Assembly (NCBI GenBank): GCA_020055645.1
Contig: CM034547.1
Coordinates: 26,622,513 to 26,686,512 of the forward strand
Direction: 5' to 3'
Source: Tomocerus qinae
Taxonomy: Eukaryota; Arthropoda; Collembola; Entomobryomorpha; Tomoceridae
Length of the DNA: 64,000 nucleotides
Part shown: in pieces, positions 10,061 through 21,957 of the stretch
Layout of the letters: each line of letters starts with the position of its first letter
Position numbering within the stretch: position 1 is the first letter of the stretch
The notes under the pieces: model-generated
The model's input: only the letters and a program-made list of their open reading frames with translations
The model's database searches: none
What the model was told of the DNA's origin: nothing
Program-made: the position numbers and the translations under genes

Positions 10061-10458
10061 TAATTGATAATTACAATTAAGGTTAATAAAAAAGCAATTT
10101 TTTTGAACATGTACAGAGTGCAGACTGAAAATAACCATTACCCAATTTTAAATGTTTTTCACATTCCTGCCTCCTGGGAAACAGCCTAGCGATCATATCC
10201 AAAATGACTTTAGTACAGGGCAGTAAGGCGTGACATAGCTTTCACAGGTTAAAACCAATTTTAACACACACCGGACGGGCGACAAATCTAACCCTATGGA
10301 AATTAATTTAGTACATAAAGGATAGCATCCATACCTATCTGTACAGAAGAAGTGATCTGGTTTTGACAATACATTCACCAAACATGTCTGCACAGAAGGG
10401 ATAGGGGAATTATATTTGCTATCCCTTTTCTATTATAACTGAATTAACATGAAGTTAT

Positions 10459-10651
10459 AGGTGGGTTCAGTAGAGGGAGGTCCCATAAGAGAATTTGAAC
10501 TTTTATATGGGACTTGCAATTTACCCCTGAAGGGTGGGTATCCATGACTACCAGCATCTTGGTCTGGGACCGGAATGGGACTAATTTCAAAAGAAAGTCC
10601 CATATAAAAGTTCACACTTTCTAATTGGGAGTTTCTCTACTGAACCCACCT
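10459..10651. repeat. MITE with AGGTGGGTTCAGTAGAG ends
   Basis: Perfect 17-bp terminal inverted repeats, and inner inverted segments GAACTTTTATATGGGAC / GTCCCATATAAAAGTTC at about 10498 and 10596. Length 193 bp. No protein. Confidence 0.75.
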
Positions 10652-10764
10652 GATGCCACGGAGGAAAACGGGAGGCAAGGAAACAGTTTATTTGCCTTGG
10701 TCACACCCAAGGAGCTTTAACTGGTTTAGGTATCCCTTGGTTTCTCTTTGGCTGTTTTTTCATA

Positions 10765-10900
10765 AGGAGGGTTCAGTTAAGCACTTTGCGTGAATATCTA
10801 TAAGGGACGTTTTTCGTCCCTTGTCCGATTGTTGCCAATGACAACTGGTAAGATTTGTCCCTTATAGATATTCACGCAAAGTGCCTAGCTGAACCCTCCT
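10765..10900. repeat. MITE with AGGAGGGTTCAG ends
   Basis: Arms of about 44 bp contain GCACTTTGCGTGAATATCTA and TAAGGGAC. Length 136 bp. The termini resemble those of the 10459-10651 element, and the ATCTATAAGGGAC core recurs in the 18285 and 61813 elements. Confidence 0.75.
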
Positions 10901-10988
10901 GTTGAAACTGTTGACACTCCTTGGTCACACCCTACTGCCCCGTACGAAAGTCATTTTGGATATGATCAGTTTATATACCCACGTGTTA

Positions 10989-11047
10989 GGGTAACAACCA
11001 ATAACCAAGGGTAACAAACAATAGCCAAGGGTAAGAACCAATAAGGA
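10989..11047. repeat. about 20-bp direct repeats
   Basis: Three imperfect units of AAGGGTAACAACCAATARCC in tandem. Confidence 0.65.
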
Positions 11048-11112
11048 AGTTGCAGCTATATCTCAATAGCATTAGCAGTCTTATTGTACAGGGACATGTT
11101 TTCGTCTATGAT

Positions 11113-11227
11113 GATCTATAAGCTGTTTTCATAGGGGTGTAAAAAAACAGCCCAAATTGGTCAATCTCCATTTAAGTTTACAAATTTGATCTGTTTTTTA
11201 CAGCCCTATGGAAACAGCTTAGAGATC
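11113..11227. repeat. small MITE with GATCTATAAGCTGTTT ends
   Basis: Arms 11113-11150 and 11191-11227 are inverted copies with few mismatches around a 40-bp centre. Length 115 bp. Confidence 0.7.
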
Positions 11228-11523
11228 ATATCCAAAATGACTTGTATAACAAATCAACATTGTATAAAAACTAAAACTGATTCACGTTTTTTGGAATTCG
11301 ATTTTTTTTAAAAGCATTTAAAGCAATAATATCAAAAGTCCATCCGCCCTCCTGTGTTCCTCGATAGTCCAGGATTCCAAAAATGTAAGTCTCATAAAAA
11401 TCGGCCGTAATTTTCAGGAGGAATAAAGCTTGATGTAAAGCATTTTTTAACACGCATTTAGATAGGCCCATGCTGGGATAAAAATTCATATTTTTGTCCT
11501 AGAGTTTGTCCTCCGATATAATG

Positions 11524-12082
11524 TGGAAGGTAAATCTTGTCCAGCAAGACTCACCTTCCCACGAATATACAAACACTGTCTCGTGGCAGTGTCTTAGCCA
11601 CGACACATCTCCGTCTCTTCTTCCTCCCACACTACACTATCCCTAATACCTATACTACCTTATATTAATCTAACTATAACTACACTAATATTATCCATGC
11701 ATACAATTATATCCAGGCACTCTATTGTTATGCATTCATTCTGGATTGGGACTTTGGGGACACTGCAAGTCCCAATAAATCTATCCTAATCATTCACTCA
11801 GTCCTCTCATACTACGTTCATTTCTCCGATTCACTCTCGCATACATTCGGACATCATTCGTGCAACTCATACATACTGACACTCATACCCGGGTAACAGA
11901 CGTACCCACATCCACACTTGGAATAGTCCCTCACATTGGGACGGGATGGACATCGTCACAGGACCGTGACAACCCAGCCAACCTACAACACCTGCCGGTA
12001 AAAGCAGGGTAGGATTGTACAATCAAGTACATAACGGCATACGGGCATTCCGGGGAGTAGGAAATACCCATTTACACCCGCA
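11524..12082 (+). repeat. 5' LTR, 559 bp
   Basis: TG...CA ends. AATAAA at 11774-11779 is the likely polyadenylation signal. A direct copy lies at 17623-18181. Confidence 0.92.
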
Positions 12083-12083
12083 G

Positions 12084-12101
12084 TAGCGACCGCGACAGCT
12101 C
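12084..12101 (+). other. primer-binding site, tRNA-Arg-like
   Basis: TAGCGACCGCGACAG begins one or two bases past the LTR. It is close to the TGGCGACCGTGAC site used by 412/mdg1 elements with tRNA-Arg, with two differences including the second base. Confidence 0.5.
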
Positions 12102-14338
12102 GGACCGGGCAATTTCGGGGAGTTCGACTTTTTTAATTAAATTTAATTAATATTAAATAAAAATTAATTAAATAAATATTTAATTATTGTTGTTTCTTTC
12201 CTTTCAGCTAAAGAAAAAATTTTTTAAGTGGGTCACACCAGGCCAAGCACTAACAAAAAATTTTCTTAAGCTACAACTAAATAAATATACTTATCTTATG
12301 CCTAAACTAAAATTAATTATTACATATAGTTAAAAATAATTCAATTTTCGATATTTTTGAATTCCCTTGCTTTTATTTAAATAAATACAAGCAAGGAAAA
12401 GCGTAATTCTGCGAAATAAATATAGGAACATCCAGGATATCCCTAAATATATTAAAACAATTTAGATTTAGGAATTAAATTAAATTTTTGATTTTTTTTT
12501 GATTTTCTTGGATCTCAGAGCAGTAAATACACTGCGAAAAAATTTTCTTTTGGCCACGCCAGGTACGTTACGTACATGGGTTATTTTTGGCCATAATTAA
12601 CTTAAATATTTCAATCAACTATTTTTCTATAGTTAACGGTGACTTGACACTTCACATAAAGTCAAGCCAGCCTTAATTATCTATAATTCAGTTAGTACTA
12701 CCTATAATTATATAAATTATTGCGTTTTTTTCCCAAAACAAACAATTTAGAGGAAAGTATTTCCGCAATTTGGTAAAATCTACCCATCCCCCTGCGCAAA
12801 TTTTTCTTAAACCTAAACACTTATAGAATTAAAATATATTATAATAATTTCAAAGTACTAATAATATTGTTCTAGCAGGGTACTGCAGTACTACTACCAG
12901 AGAAGGTCCTAAATCTTATAATAGACGAAAGGATTTCTTTGGAAAAATCTACAGTTATTTAGGTACAGCTTTGGCAATTACTAAATAAATTCAATACAAT
13001 TAAATAATAAATGTTCCCATAAATAATACATTACAGAAACTAATTGCACTTTACCTATGAGTTTTTTTACAGTGAACCGGGCTAGTTTTACTAATTTTCA
13101 AGCAAGGAAAATTCAAGTATCGCCTGGAATTCAGTGTATTTTTTGGGAATAAAAATCAAACAACTGGTAACAATCAAAATAAACATTTATGATAAATATT
13201 AAGTATATCTATATAGTTATAGTATGAGTATACCCGCATACCATACCCTCCCATAAGTATATTATATAGATATAAGGGTAACAAAAGAAGGTAGTTGACC
13301 CCGAAAACTGTTGTAAATTAAGTTTGGAAAATACCATTCTGTTGATTTACATAAGTTATTTCTTTTGACGGATCTTTGTCGAGTTTTGAAAGCCAAGACT
13401 TGATTACTCCATTTGTTTTTTTCTGAATAATCTTGTCTGGACACTCCGGATTTTGGATTTATTCAAAATAATTTAAATTAATTATTCAAGTAGTATGCAA
13501 AGGGACAACTACCTACCACTTATGCATAACATTTCATCATGCATCGAATCACATTAGCATTTCTGGCTACATGGTTTTCTTAAGGTTGCTGTACCTGAAT
13601 TACCAAAGGCATATTTAGATTTGTTGTTTCCTCTCAACTGTAAGAAATGTTTAATTTTCAGCATTTCAATAATATTCAAGAGGTTTCAACGTTCATTAAA
13701 CCTCATTATTATAATCAAAGTAAATTTGAATTCTACAGCACCTTGGACATTTATGCAAATAATTTGTCACGATATTCTTTGATTTAAAATGCAACGCATT
13801 TATCTTCGACCACTGTAAATCCACTACTCTTCCATTACGGAACTGTTGTTGTTAGACTTATACATTTGTCTATTACTGCTTTTCATCACTTTATAGCAGC
13901 AGATTCCTAAACATTCTATAACAATAAATTTAATCTCCATATTGCATAGTTGATCGCAGTATGACTAAGACTGAAAAATAATTTTGAATTTTTCAGTACC
14001 TAGTTAAATTTGCTGCTACTATTTAGTTGATTCACTTAATATTAGTGAATAGAAAACCAATACTCTTCATTTCTTCAACCTTCATTAACGCTATTTCAGG
14101 CTGAAATTAAGGCAATAGTTAGAGTAGTAAGACGACGCCGCCGATTAAGTGCTTGTAATAAGATAAAATAATAGTAGTAGATTTAAGACAACATAGATAT
14201 AAGCTTCACTTTACTCACGTTGATGAAATCATTGACGCTAGAGTGAAACATTTGGGTTTTCAAGATCCAAATATTTAGGTTTAACAAATTGTGGAACCAA
14301 TTCTTCATTTAAATCCTAGTTTAGATAATTCATGCATC
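12102..14338 (+). other. long AT-rich leader of the LTR element
   Basis: About 2.2 kb between primer site and gag with stop codons in all frames and no repeats of note. It is unusually long for a leader and may hold packaging or translation signals that I cannot identify. Confidence 0.5.
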
Positions 14339-15457
14339 ATGTCTATTCCTAATAGAGAATTGCCAAGAATTTTACCTGCTGCTATGGGTCAACTCAATGC
14401 TGATCAAATTGCAGCTATAAATAATTATTTAGCTGAACAAATAAATGCAGCTCAAGCGAACGTCATCGTTCCACACGGGGAGGTCAATATTCCTATCCCT
14501 AAATATAAACCTCATGAGCATACAGCTCCTTCTTTTTTAGATGATATTGAAAGATATTATGAGGCCATGAACTACAGACCAGCTGTGTACGTTATCATGC
14601 TGTCTACTATATTATCTTACGAACAGAAACTCTGGTTCGATAATATAAAACATCCTGCACTTACTTGGGCTGCCTTTAGAGTCAGATTTATTAACAAGTA
14701 CGATGATTGGGATGCGACTGAAAATAGAGCAAAAATTTTTCGTGAACGTCGTCAACGTGAAGACGAACCTGTAGAACAATTTGTTTACGAAATGGTTCGT
14801 TTAGCACGTCAAGTAAATCCAAACGAGGCCGAAGCTATTTCAGTACTTCGTGCCAAAAATGCGTTAATTCCTAATTTAAGATTAGCCATTACTAACAATG
14901 CAACGGCAGAGGAATTAATTGCTAGTGCTGGTAGAGCTTTGCGCGATCTGCGTGAAAGAGATACCTTAAATGGCACCACTTCTTTACTTCCTCCTCTCAA
15001 TGAAAAAGAGAGGAGACAACTACAAAAGCACGCCAAAAAATTCTTCACTAAGTTTAAAGATACTGAGGATCATGATCATTTCACAGATCATAGATCAAAT
15101 TTTCGTCAGGAAGAAACTTCTCATGACTTTAGTTCTGCTTCACAACAATTTGAAGAGCATAACAATTACGATGGTAATTCACAGAATTACCAACAGGACT
15201 TCAACGACTGTTCTATTGAAGAACAAGACGTGACCTTAAGTCACCCTACTACTAATGATAATTATTTCGAGCATTCTGCACATGAATACTCACAACGACA
15301 AAGAAATTATGCCAAGTCTACTTTTGAAGATGCCAAAGTTGACAATCGTGTTGATGGAAATATTCGTCCACATCAGCAACCTTATTGGCAACTTCCAGAT
15401 GAATGGGAAGGTACAGAGCATAATGCTAACACTTCCAGTAACAATTCCAATAAATAG
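14339..15457 (+). CDS. gag: retrotransposon Gag protein, 372 residues
   Basis: Gag forms the particle that packages element RNA. I start at ATG 14339 because the frame upstream (to 14291) has only a GTG. Residues about 50-230 fit the retrotransposon gag family: helices around WFDNIKHPALTWAAFRVRF, then EPVEQFVYEMVRLARQVNP, a capsid-like pattern of Ty3/gypsy Gag. A Glu/Arg-rich stretch follows (LRERDTLNG; NEKERRQLQKHAKKFF). The last 120 residues are rich in Asn, Gln, His and Asp. No CCHC zinc knuckle is present, which Gag proteins of this group normally have for RNA binding. The frame is intact, consistent with a young element. It is the only coding region between the LTRs. Confidence 0.82.
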   Translation: MSIPNRELPRILPAAMGQLNADQIAAINNYLAEQINAAQANVIVPHGEVNIPIPKYKPHEHTAPSFLDDIERYYEAMNYRPAVYVIMLSTILSYEQKLWFDNIKHPALTWAAFRVRFINKYDDWDATENRAKIFRERRQREDEPVEQFVYEMVRLARQVNPNEAEAISVLRAKNALIPNLRLAITNNATAEELIASAGRALRDLRERDTLNGTTSLLPPLNEKERRQLQKHAKKFFTKFKDTEDHDHFTDHRSNFRQEETSHDFSSASQQFEEHNNYDGNSQNYQQDFNDCSIEEQDVTLSHPTTNDNYFEHSAHEYSQRQRNYAKSTFEDAKVDNRVDGNIRPHQQPYWQLPDEWEGTEHNANTSSNNSNK

Positions 15458-17610
15458 ATGAATCATACAAATTTTGTTTTCATCTCCAAATTATAATTAA
15501 ATTTAGGATTTAATAGTATTTATAAACATTAACTAATTATCATAATGCTTTTGCCGAGACTGGGATCATGACTCAGCTTCTCAATATCTTGTAATATCCA
15601 AGTCTGATCAACTTAACACTTTACAGATATCATGCCTAGCAACTTTCAATAAATACTATTTATTTGCGATCTAAAGATCATAATACATTACTCTATTGTC
15701 ACTTTAAACTTATAATAATTTGGTTTCTGTATTTATAACAATGTCTGCAATCTATTAACTTAAAATTAAAAGAGTATATTCTCATTATACAGCAAAAATA
15801 CCATAAAACATATTCATAGAATGGTTACAAAATTAAAGTCTTTTCTGGCTGTATCACATTCACATCATAAACAATCAACAATTCAATAATAGTTTACTAC
15901 ATAGACATGTTAAACCCTTAACTGGGCGTAGTACTACTTAATTAAATCCAGAAAACAAATAATTAGACTCTTCCATAAGACAAGTCAGAATTATTTAGGC
16001 ATAAAGTTGGAGTGCACCCAATGTGTAGGAATTTTGTGAATCCTCAATTTAAAAATAAAATTTTGTTTGGAGTTGTACTGTAATGTCTTCTCTCCTTCGC
16101 AAAAGGAAAAAACAAACTTAATACAACACTAACTCTCAGTCAAATGATTAAATAATATAGTTTCGTTCACTGCACAAGAAACTTAAATCTGAATACAGAA
16201 ATTCATAATTAAAATTAGTTGCTACTTAAACATTTCAAACCCTTAACTGGGCGTAGGAACTTCTAGCATGAATAATAAACCTTAATTTAACTCTGCTCTT
16301 GAGTTACAAGCTAAGTACTAACGGTAACAACAACTAATATAAAGGAAAGAGTTGATAGAAATGTTTCATAAGGCACCTGAGGGTGGTCATTTCTCTTCCA
16401 AAAATACGAATAGTTAATAGGAAATAAATTCTTAGTAGTTATAATTGACGAATTGAGTCGCTGGGTGGAAAAAGGCCGTCAGTAACTGCATAACGCGTCA
16501 AAGACTATCTAGAGGATAATATATTTTGTAGATTCAGTAATCTAATAGTTGGATTACTGAAAATGGATCTCATCTTACTAATAATGATGTGGTAAACACA
16601 TTTTCACTAGTGCTTATCACCTACAATAAAATGAGCAAACCAGAAAAAGACGTATCATATTTTGCTACGTTGCTAAAATTCTAATTAATTGGATGGGTCC
16701 ATATAAGATTAATTAAAGTATTCTCCACTTACCTAAAGAATTTAAAATTAATGTTAAAAGACATGTGGCTAACTTATAACCATATGTCGAACTTATAATA
16801 TATAGTAAATTTCTGCCTGTTCTCTGGCTGAATCACAGCTAGGTAACAATAAGATGTACAAAAGTAATTAAAATTAACACCGTCGTCAGCGATCATCTTC
16901 CAATCCTAGTCTTATTACGGACAAAGATGAAAAGCTCCATATTAAATCGAGTACATCACCATCTTTAACTCGCTCGATAATTACTCAACGACTCGTGAGG
17001 ATCGCCGCCTCCAACCCCACGCTTGAGAACTTTCCAAACTTAGACTTTGGATCGTGGGGCGAGAAAATGACTGATATTTCTTCTCCAACAAATCAACGTG
17101 CTCAAGACATCGCCACGCTTGTGAACTTTTCCGATTGGCAACTCGGAATCGTGGCCAGAAGAAACAGCAGCATCACCATCACCAACAGTTGCAGTAACAA
17201 CAGCAATTGCAACAAAGACACCAACATCAATACCAGCTTCTCCACCATAACATACTATTTATACATGTATAACTAAAATTATTGATGAACATGTAAATAT
17301 TGTAAAGCCGTTACCAGAGGTCGGAAACGGTTGTGCTAATTTTAAATTAAGGAGGGCAGATGCCATAACTCGGAGTGTTACTCCCTAAAAATTATAAAGC
17401 AGCAGAGGGCCTAAAAGCCATGCTCGTTATTGTCCCGATATTTAGAATTCAGAGAAACCAAAAGGTTGGCTCTTCTTTCAATTTAATTAATTAATTTTTT
17501 TCGTATAGGGTATTGGAATTTATTTACTTGTGGGAATTATCTTCTTTTTGTTAACCCCATTTTTTTTCTCTCTACTACCCGGGGATTACTTCCCCATGAG
17601 ATTAATTTTG
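15458..17610 (+). other. non-coding part of LTR element after gag
   Basis: About 2.1 kb where pol would normally be; all frames are closed and no reverse transcriptase or integrase motif is seen. It holds two direct copies of AAACCCTTAACTGGGCGTAG (15912-15931, 16237-16256). Two similar hairpin-ended units CCACGCTTG...CGTGG occur at 17015-17059 and 17112-17155. A frame at 16995-17276 runs through the latter and is rich in Ser/Asn/Thr; I do not call it a gene. Confidence 0.6.
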
Positions 17611-17622
17611 AAGGGGGGACCC

Positions 17623-18181
17623 TGGAAGGTAAATCTTGTCCAGCAAGACTCACCTTCCCACGAATATACAAACACTGTCTCGTGGCAGTGTCTTAGCCAC
17701 GACACATCTCCGTCTCTTCTTCCTCCCACACTACACTATCCCTAATACCTATACTACCTTATATTAATCTAACTATAACTACACTAATATTATCCATGCA
17801 TACAATTATATCCAGGCACTCTATTGTTATGCATTCATTCTGGATTGGGACTTTGGGGACACTACAAGTCCCAATAAATCTATCCTAATCATTCACTCAG
17901 TCCTCTCATACTACGTTCATTTCTCCGATTCACTCTCGCATACATTCGGACATCATTCGTGCAACTCATACATACTGACACTCATACCCGGGTAACAGAC
18001 GTACCCACATCCACACTTGGAATAGTCCCTCACATTGGGACGGGATGGACATCGTCACAGGACCGTGACAACCCAGCCAACCTACAACACCTGCCGGTAA
18101 AAGCAGGGTAGGATTGTACAATCAAGTACATAACGGCATACGGGCATTCCGGGGAGTAGGAAATACCTATTTACACCCGCA
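17623..18181 (+). repeat. 3' LTR, 559 bp
   Basis: Same length as the 5' LTR with two differences, preceded by a polypurine tract at 17611-17619. Confidence 0.92.
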
Positions 18182-18284
18182 AATGGTCCTTTCCCCACCT
18201 GTGTATTAGCAAAACAAGCGTCACTATAGAAATTTAGCCCGCCTTGGAAATTTCCAATAAGGAAACGATGAAGAAAGTATCGAT

Positions 18285-18594
18285 CAAGGAGCTTGGACGG
18301 TTAATAAGGAGAGCCAAGTAGAGAATTACCGATAAGGGATTTTGAAAATCTATAAGGGACATTTTGTTCCTAATTTTGTGTGAATATCTGGTTGCTATGC
18401 TGTTGGAAACGTATTAAATTATTAGAGGATAGCAAGTGGGACATCAATGTTTATAGCAGATTGATAAAGGCAGGGGTAGGGGACGTTTTACAAAAAACGT
18501 CCCTTATAAATCTTCAAATTCGCTTATGGTAAAATTCCCTACTCGGCTCTCCTGATAAAGCGCTACTATACTATGGCAACGTCCATGCTCCTTG
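18285..18594. repeat. hAT-type MITE carrying an inner MITE, copy 1
   Basis: Ends CAAGGAGCTTGGACG / CGTCCATGCTCCTTG. The flanks GTATCGAT and GTATCGTA are an imperfect 8-bp duplication, typical of hAT. Inside is a second pair of ends, AGGAGAGCCAAGTAGAGAAT and its counterpart, plus a GGGACGTTTT/AAAACGTCCC hairpin. A second copy is at 61813-62133. Confidence 0.8.
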
Positions 18595-20158
18595 GTATCG
18601 TATCGATGCATATTTTTATAATTTACTACATATGTGTGTGTAGGACCAGTCGTCTCAGATCCTTAGGGACTTTGCGAAAAAAAGTCGAAATTTTTGCATT
18701 GCCCATAACCAACTTGTTTGTGGCTTAGTAAATTGTCTGGTCTGTCAAGTAATTATATATCCTTGGCTGGATGGGCGCTAAAATATAAACCTTTCGAAAC
18801 ATTTGACTGTTTTAATACAATAAGGGGCTTAGTTATTTGTAAACAAATAAATTAATTTTTAGCTTGTTACAGGTCTGAGCTTATAGAACCGCATTGTCTG
18901 TTAGGAAACACGATAATTCACAATATATTATTATTTGGTTGCCCAAGGATGGTAACGTGTAAAGAATGTATGTGGGGCAACAACAAATTTAAATAGCATA
19001 TTTTATTGGTGGTCACATTTTCGGTGGCCACATTTTTCTGGACTTTACAATTTACATGCGAAATTTTTAAGGTCCACCATGGCATAGCTGTCATGTATTT
19101 TGCCTCAGAAAATGTCTAGACCCAAAAAAATTTATGCAGGCACGCAAATCTCGCTATCTACCATTCCAAAGTCTTTTTGTAATAAAATAACAGTCCCTAT
19201 ACTACAATTCGAAACTGAAAAAAAATTTAGAGACTTTGTTCAATTACACTACCTTTTTTACCTTTTTAAACATAACTGTTCCTGGCTTTTACCTACTTTT
19301 TACTAACTAAAATATGACTTTTTCCAGTTTAAAAAGTCCACATTTGCTTGTATTAGAATCACGGAAAATTGGGTTTAATAGTTTATGGAGGGAGTATAGA
19401 AGATGGTTGAAGAGTTAGTGGAGAGAGAGAAAGGTCTTTGGAGGTCTTGGATGGCATTACACATAAGCCTCCTTTATCTCTGAAACCGTTCTGTAAGACG
19501 CTTCTGAGAATTTATGTTGTTTGCGACATTGATGTAGTGGTAGGCTGTGTTTGAACAGATAAAATAAATATCCTTCCCTCTCTCCACTTACCAGAAACTT
19601 AACCGGGCATTAATATTTAAACCTCTCTTTGTCCACTACCTTTTCAACTACTCTTTCTATACTTATTCATCTCCATTCCAAAAAGAGAGTCGAATCAAAA
19701 CGTTGCATTAAAGGATATGGCTTAGTCAATGCATTTCAGTGGAGAACGTTTTAATAGACAAAAGGATGCGAAACAAAAAAGGATGTTGACACGATGTACC
19801 ATTTAATTGTGAATTATTCAGTAATTGTCAGTATATATTTTGATTCCCGTTTTAATGGGCAAGCTGACGTCATGTACTGTACAGATACAATACTTGGCTT
19901 AATCCGGGCCGGCTTTAGGAGGGGTGGCATATTCTTGTCGTGACAGAAGGGGCTTAACCTAAATATTACAAATTGACATGAGAGTACTAAAACTAATTAA
20001 AATTTTGCACCCTATTATGAATCATAATACGATCGTTATCTGGTATAGCATTGTAATTGCACGATATGCGACAATTTAATGCCAAGCCTTGTATCCCCAT
20101 AAAATAAGTTCTTGGGTTGACGCTGTTGGTTATGTTATAGTTATGTTGGTGTGGAACC

Positions 20159-20310
20159 AAAATATCGAAAGTCATTTGGTAGAATGATTGGTAGAATGCA
20201 AAAATAAAAGATCGAATACCGAATACCAAATGATAGAATGCAAAAACAAAATATCGAATACCGAATGCTAAATGATAGAATGTGACATCCAAATGTTCGA
20301 ATATCGAATT
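20159..20310 (-). repeat. minisatellite block, reverse orientation
   Basis: About three degenerate 42-bp units with GCATTCTATCATTTG and ATTCGGTATTCGATATTTTG on the minus strand. Same family as 22254-22446. Confidence 0.75.
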
Positions 20311-20374
20311 AAAAATGACAGATAGTTTTATTACTAATAATAAATAATAGACTTACTGTCCCAATATTGAATCC

Positions 20375-21470
20375 ATGGGGATTTTCAAATTCTGACCACA
20401 CTCAAAAACGATTCTGATTGGTGGAAATTTTTTTCGATTAGCCAATGAAATTGCAGATATTCATTATCAAATTCTATATGCTTACTAGTTACTACCCCAA
20501 GGGGTAATATTTCATGAAACAATGCTCTCAATAGTGAATAGCGTGTGCACATATTATGGTAAGATAATGCAAACTAAGAGTTTTACTCTATCAGAAACTC
20601 ATTGCACATTGAAAGGCATAGTCGTAGACAGTGTGACAGAGAAGGGAGTTTCGGAAGAGTATGATTTAAAGCTACAGTAGTGTTTTATTAAACTCCAAAC
20701 AGTGAAAACTGAATAATATATCAATCCGTATATTATAACGGGCCGGCAAGTACTTACTGACGTGAATGGTTTAATAATAAATAACATTACATACAATGCT
20801 ATACAATACAATACTAGCTATTTATGCAGGTCAGCAGGTGTACTGTACTCGAACTATGTACATAATATAATATTTTACATTTTAGAAATATTAGAAAATT
20901 CCAGACCTATAAATATTGATACACGCAGAATAACAATATCACGGCACTATGAAAATTCATGTATAGACTACAGCATGATCAAATTAACTTTTAACTTAAA
21001 ATTATTAGAGGATATATATTATGAAAGTATCATACCCATAAGATAATCTTAAAGTGGAGTTGCGCAATGAAAAATTTCCGTGATAATGTATAAATGTAAA
21101 AGATGAACTTCGTGTAACTACGCAGGCGCAAGAATAAATACAATATTTCGAGTCCGTAGGACGGGCTTATTTCTAGTACAATTATAAATAGACTACACTA
21201 GGTTAATAGATTAGGCTTCACTCGGCTGACTATGCCTTTCATGTGCAATGAGTTTCTGATTAGAGTAAAACTCTTAGTGTGCCTTATCTTACCATAGGTG
21301 CACACGCTTTCCACTATTGAGAGCATTGTTTCATGAAATATTACCCCTTGGGGTAGTAACTAGGGAGCATATAGAATTTGATTATGAATCTCTGCAATTT
21401 CATTGGCTAATCGAAAAAAATTTCCACCAATCAGAATCGTTTTTGAGTGTGGTCAGAATTTGAAAATCCC
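20375..21470. repeat. large foldback with about 240-bp arms
   Basis: Arms about 20377-20625 and 21232-21470 are inverted and highly similar. They begin GGGGATTTTCAAATTCTGAC and contain CCAAT-type motifs (GATTGGTGGAAA, GCCAATGAAA). The middle has no convincing protein. Confidence 0.75.
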
Positions 21471-21498
21471 CACGAATTCTATCCGGCCACAGTATGCA

Positions 21499-21560
21499 GT
21501 CAGTCATAATAACATTATTAGTCAGTCATAATAACATTATTAGTCAGTCATGGTAACATA
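21499..21560. repeat. 22-bp tandem repeat
   Basis: Unit GTCAGTCATAATAACATTAT plus TA, about 2.7 copies. Confidence 0.8.
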
Positions 21561-21738
21561 TATTCATATTAATGTAATGGTGCATGTTTCAAAAGACTCA
21601 GATTGGTTTTGTCACAAATGGGGATGTTGCTGGGTAACCAGCAAAAATAATCATAGAGGGTAAATGGGAATCGGAAAAATTCGTACTATTTTTTTGGAAA
21701 TTCCCTAAGGATCTGAGACCACTGGTTCTCTACCCATA

Positions 21739-21957
21739 CAATAATTTTTAAAAAATTCTTAGAATCTTATTCTATAGTATTTATATTGAAATTTTCCCAT
21801 TTTGGTCTTCGACTTGAAGATATCGTTTGAAACCGAAAAATGTATTTTTTGTGCATTATATATTACGAACTTATATCTTCAAGTCAAAGCCCAACATGTG
21901 GAATTTTCAATATAACTACTGAAGAATGGGGTTCGAAGAATTTTTTTAAAATTACTG
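21739..21957. repeat. imperfect foldback, about 88-bp arms
   Basis: 21739-21826 pairs with 21866-21957, sharing TATATTGAAA and GACTTGAAGATAT; about three quarters of positions match. Confidence 0.55.

Larger units (their letters stand above)
10191..10967. repeat. inverted-repeat element with other MITEs inside
   Basis: Arms of 35 bp, 10191-10225 and 10933-10967, begin GATCATATCCAAAATGACTT. The same 20-mer recurs at about 11224-11243. Two other MITEs (10459-10651 and 10765-10900) lie within. CCTTGGTCACACCC also occurs twice inside (about 10697 and 10920). Confidence 0.6.
11520..18185 (+). mobile_element. gag-only Ty3/gypsy-type LTR retrotransposon, complete and young
   Basis: The element proper is 11524-18181. 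Two 559-bp LTRs start TGGAAGG, end CCCGCA and differ at only two positions that I found (GCAAG/ACAAG and CCCAT/CCTAT). AATG flanks both ends (11520-11523 and 18182-18185), a 4-bp target duplication. A primer-site-like TAGCGACCGCGACAG follows the left LTR, and a purine tract AAGGGGGGAC precedes the right LTR. The sole clear gene is gag (14339-15457). No protease, reverse transcriptase, RNase H or integrase was seen, so mobility would need proteins from a related complete element. This is a TR-GAG or LARD-like layout. Confidence 0.9.
18641..21733. repeat. possible 3.1-kb inverted-repeat element
   Basis: Imperfect ends of about 60 bp share CTCAGATCCTTAGGGA (18654-18669; its complement at about 21701-21716). 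The interior has no transposase and contains the 20375-21470 foldback. Target duplication was not found. Confidence 0.4.

Noticed and set aside
14809-15461. Three alternative frames overlapping gag
   Set aside because: Shadows of the gag frame.
20762-21046. Frame of 94 codons in the centre of a foldback
   Set aside because: No transposase motif; AT-rich chance frame.
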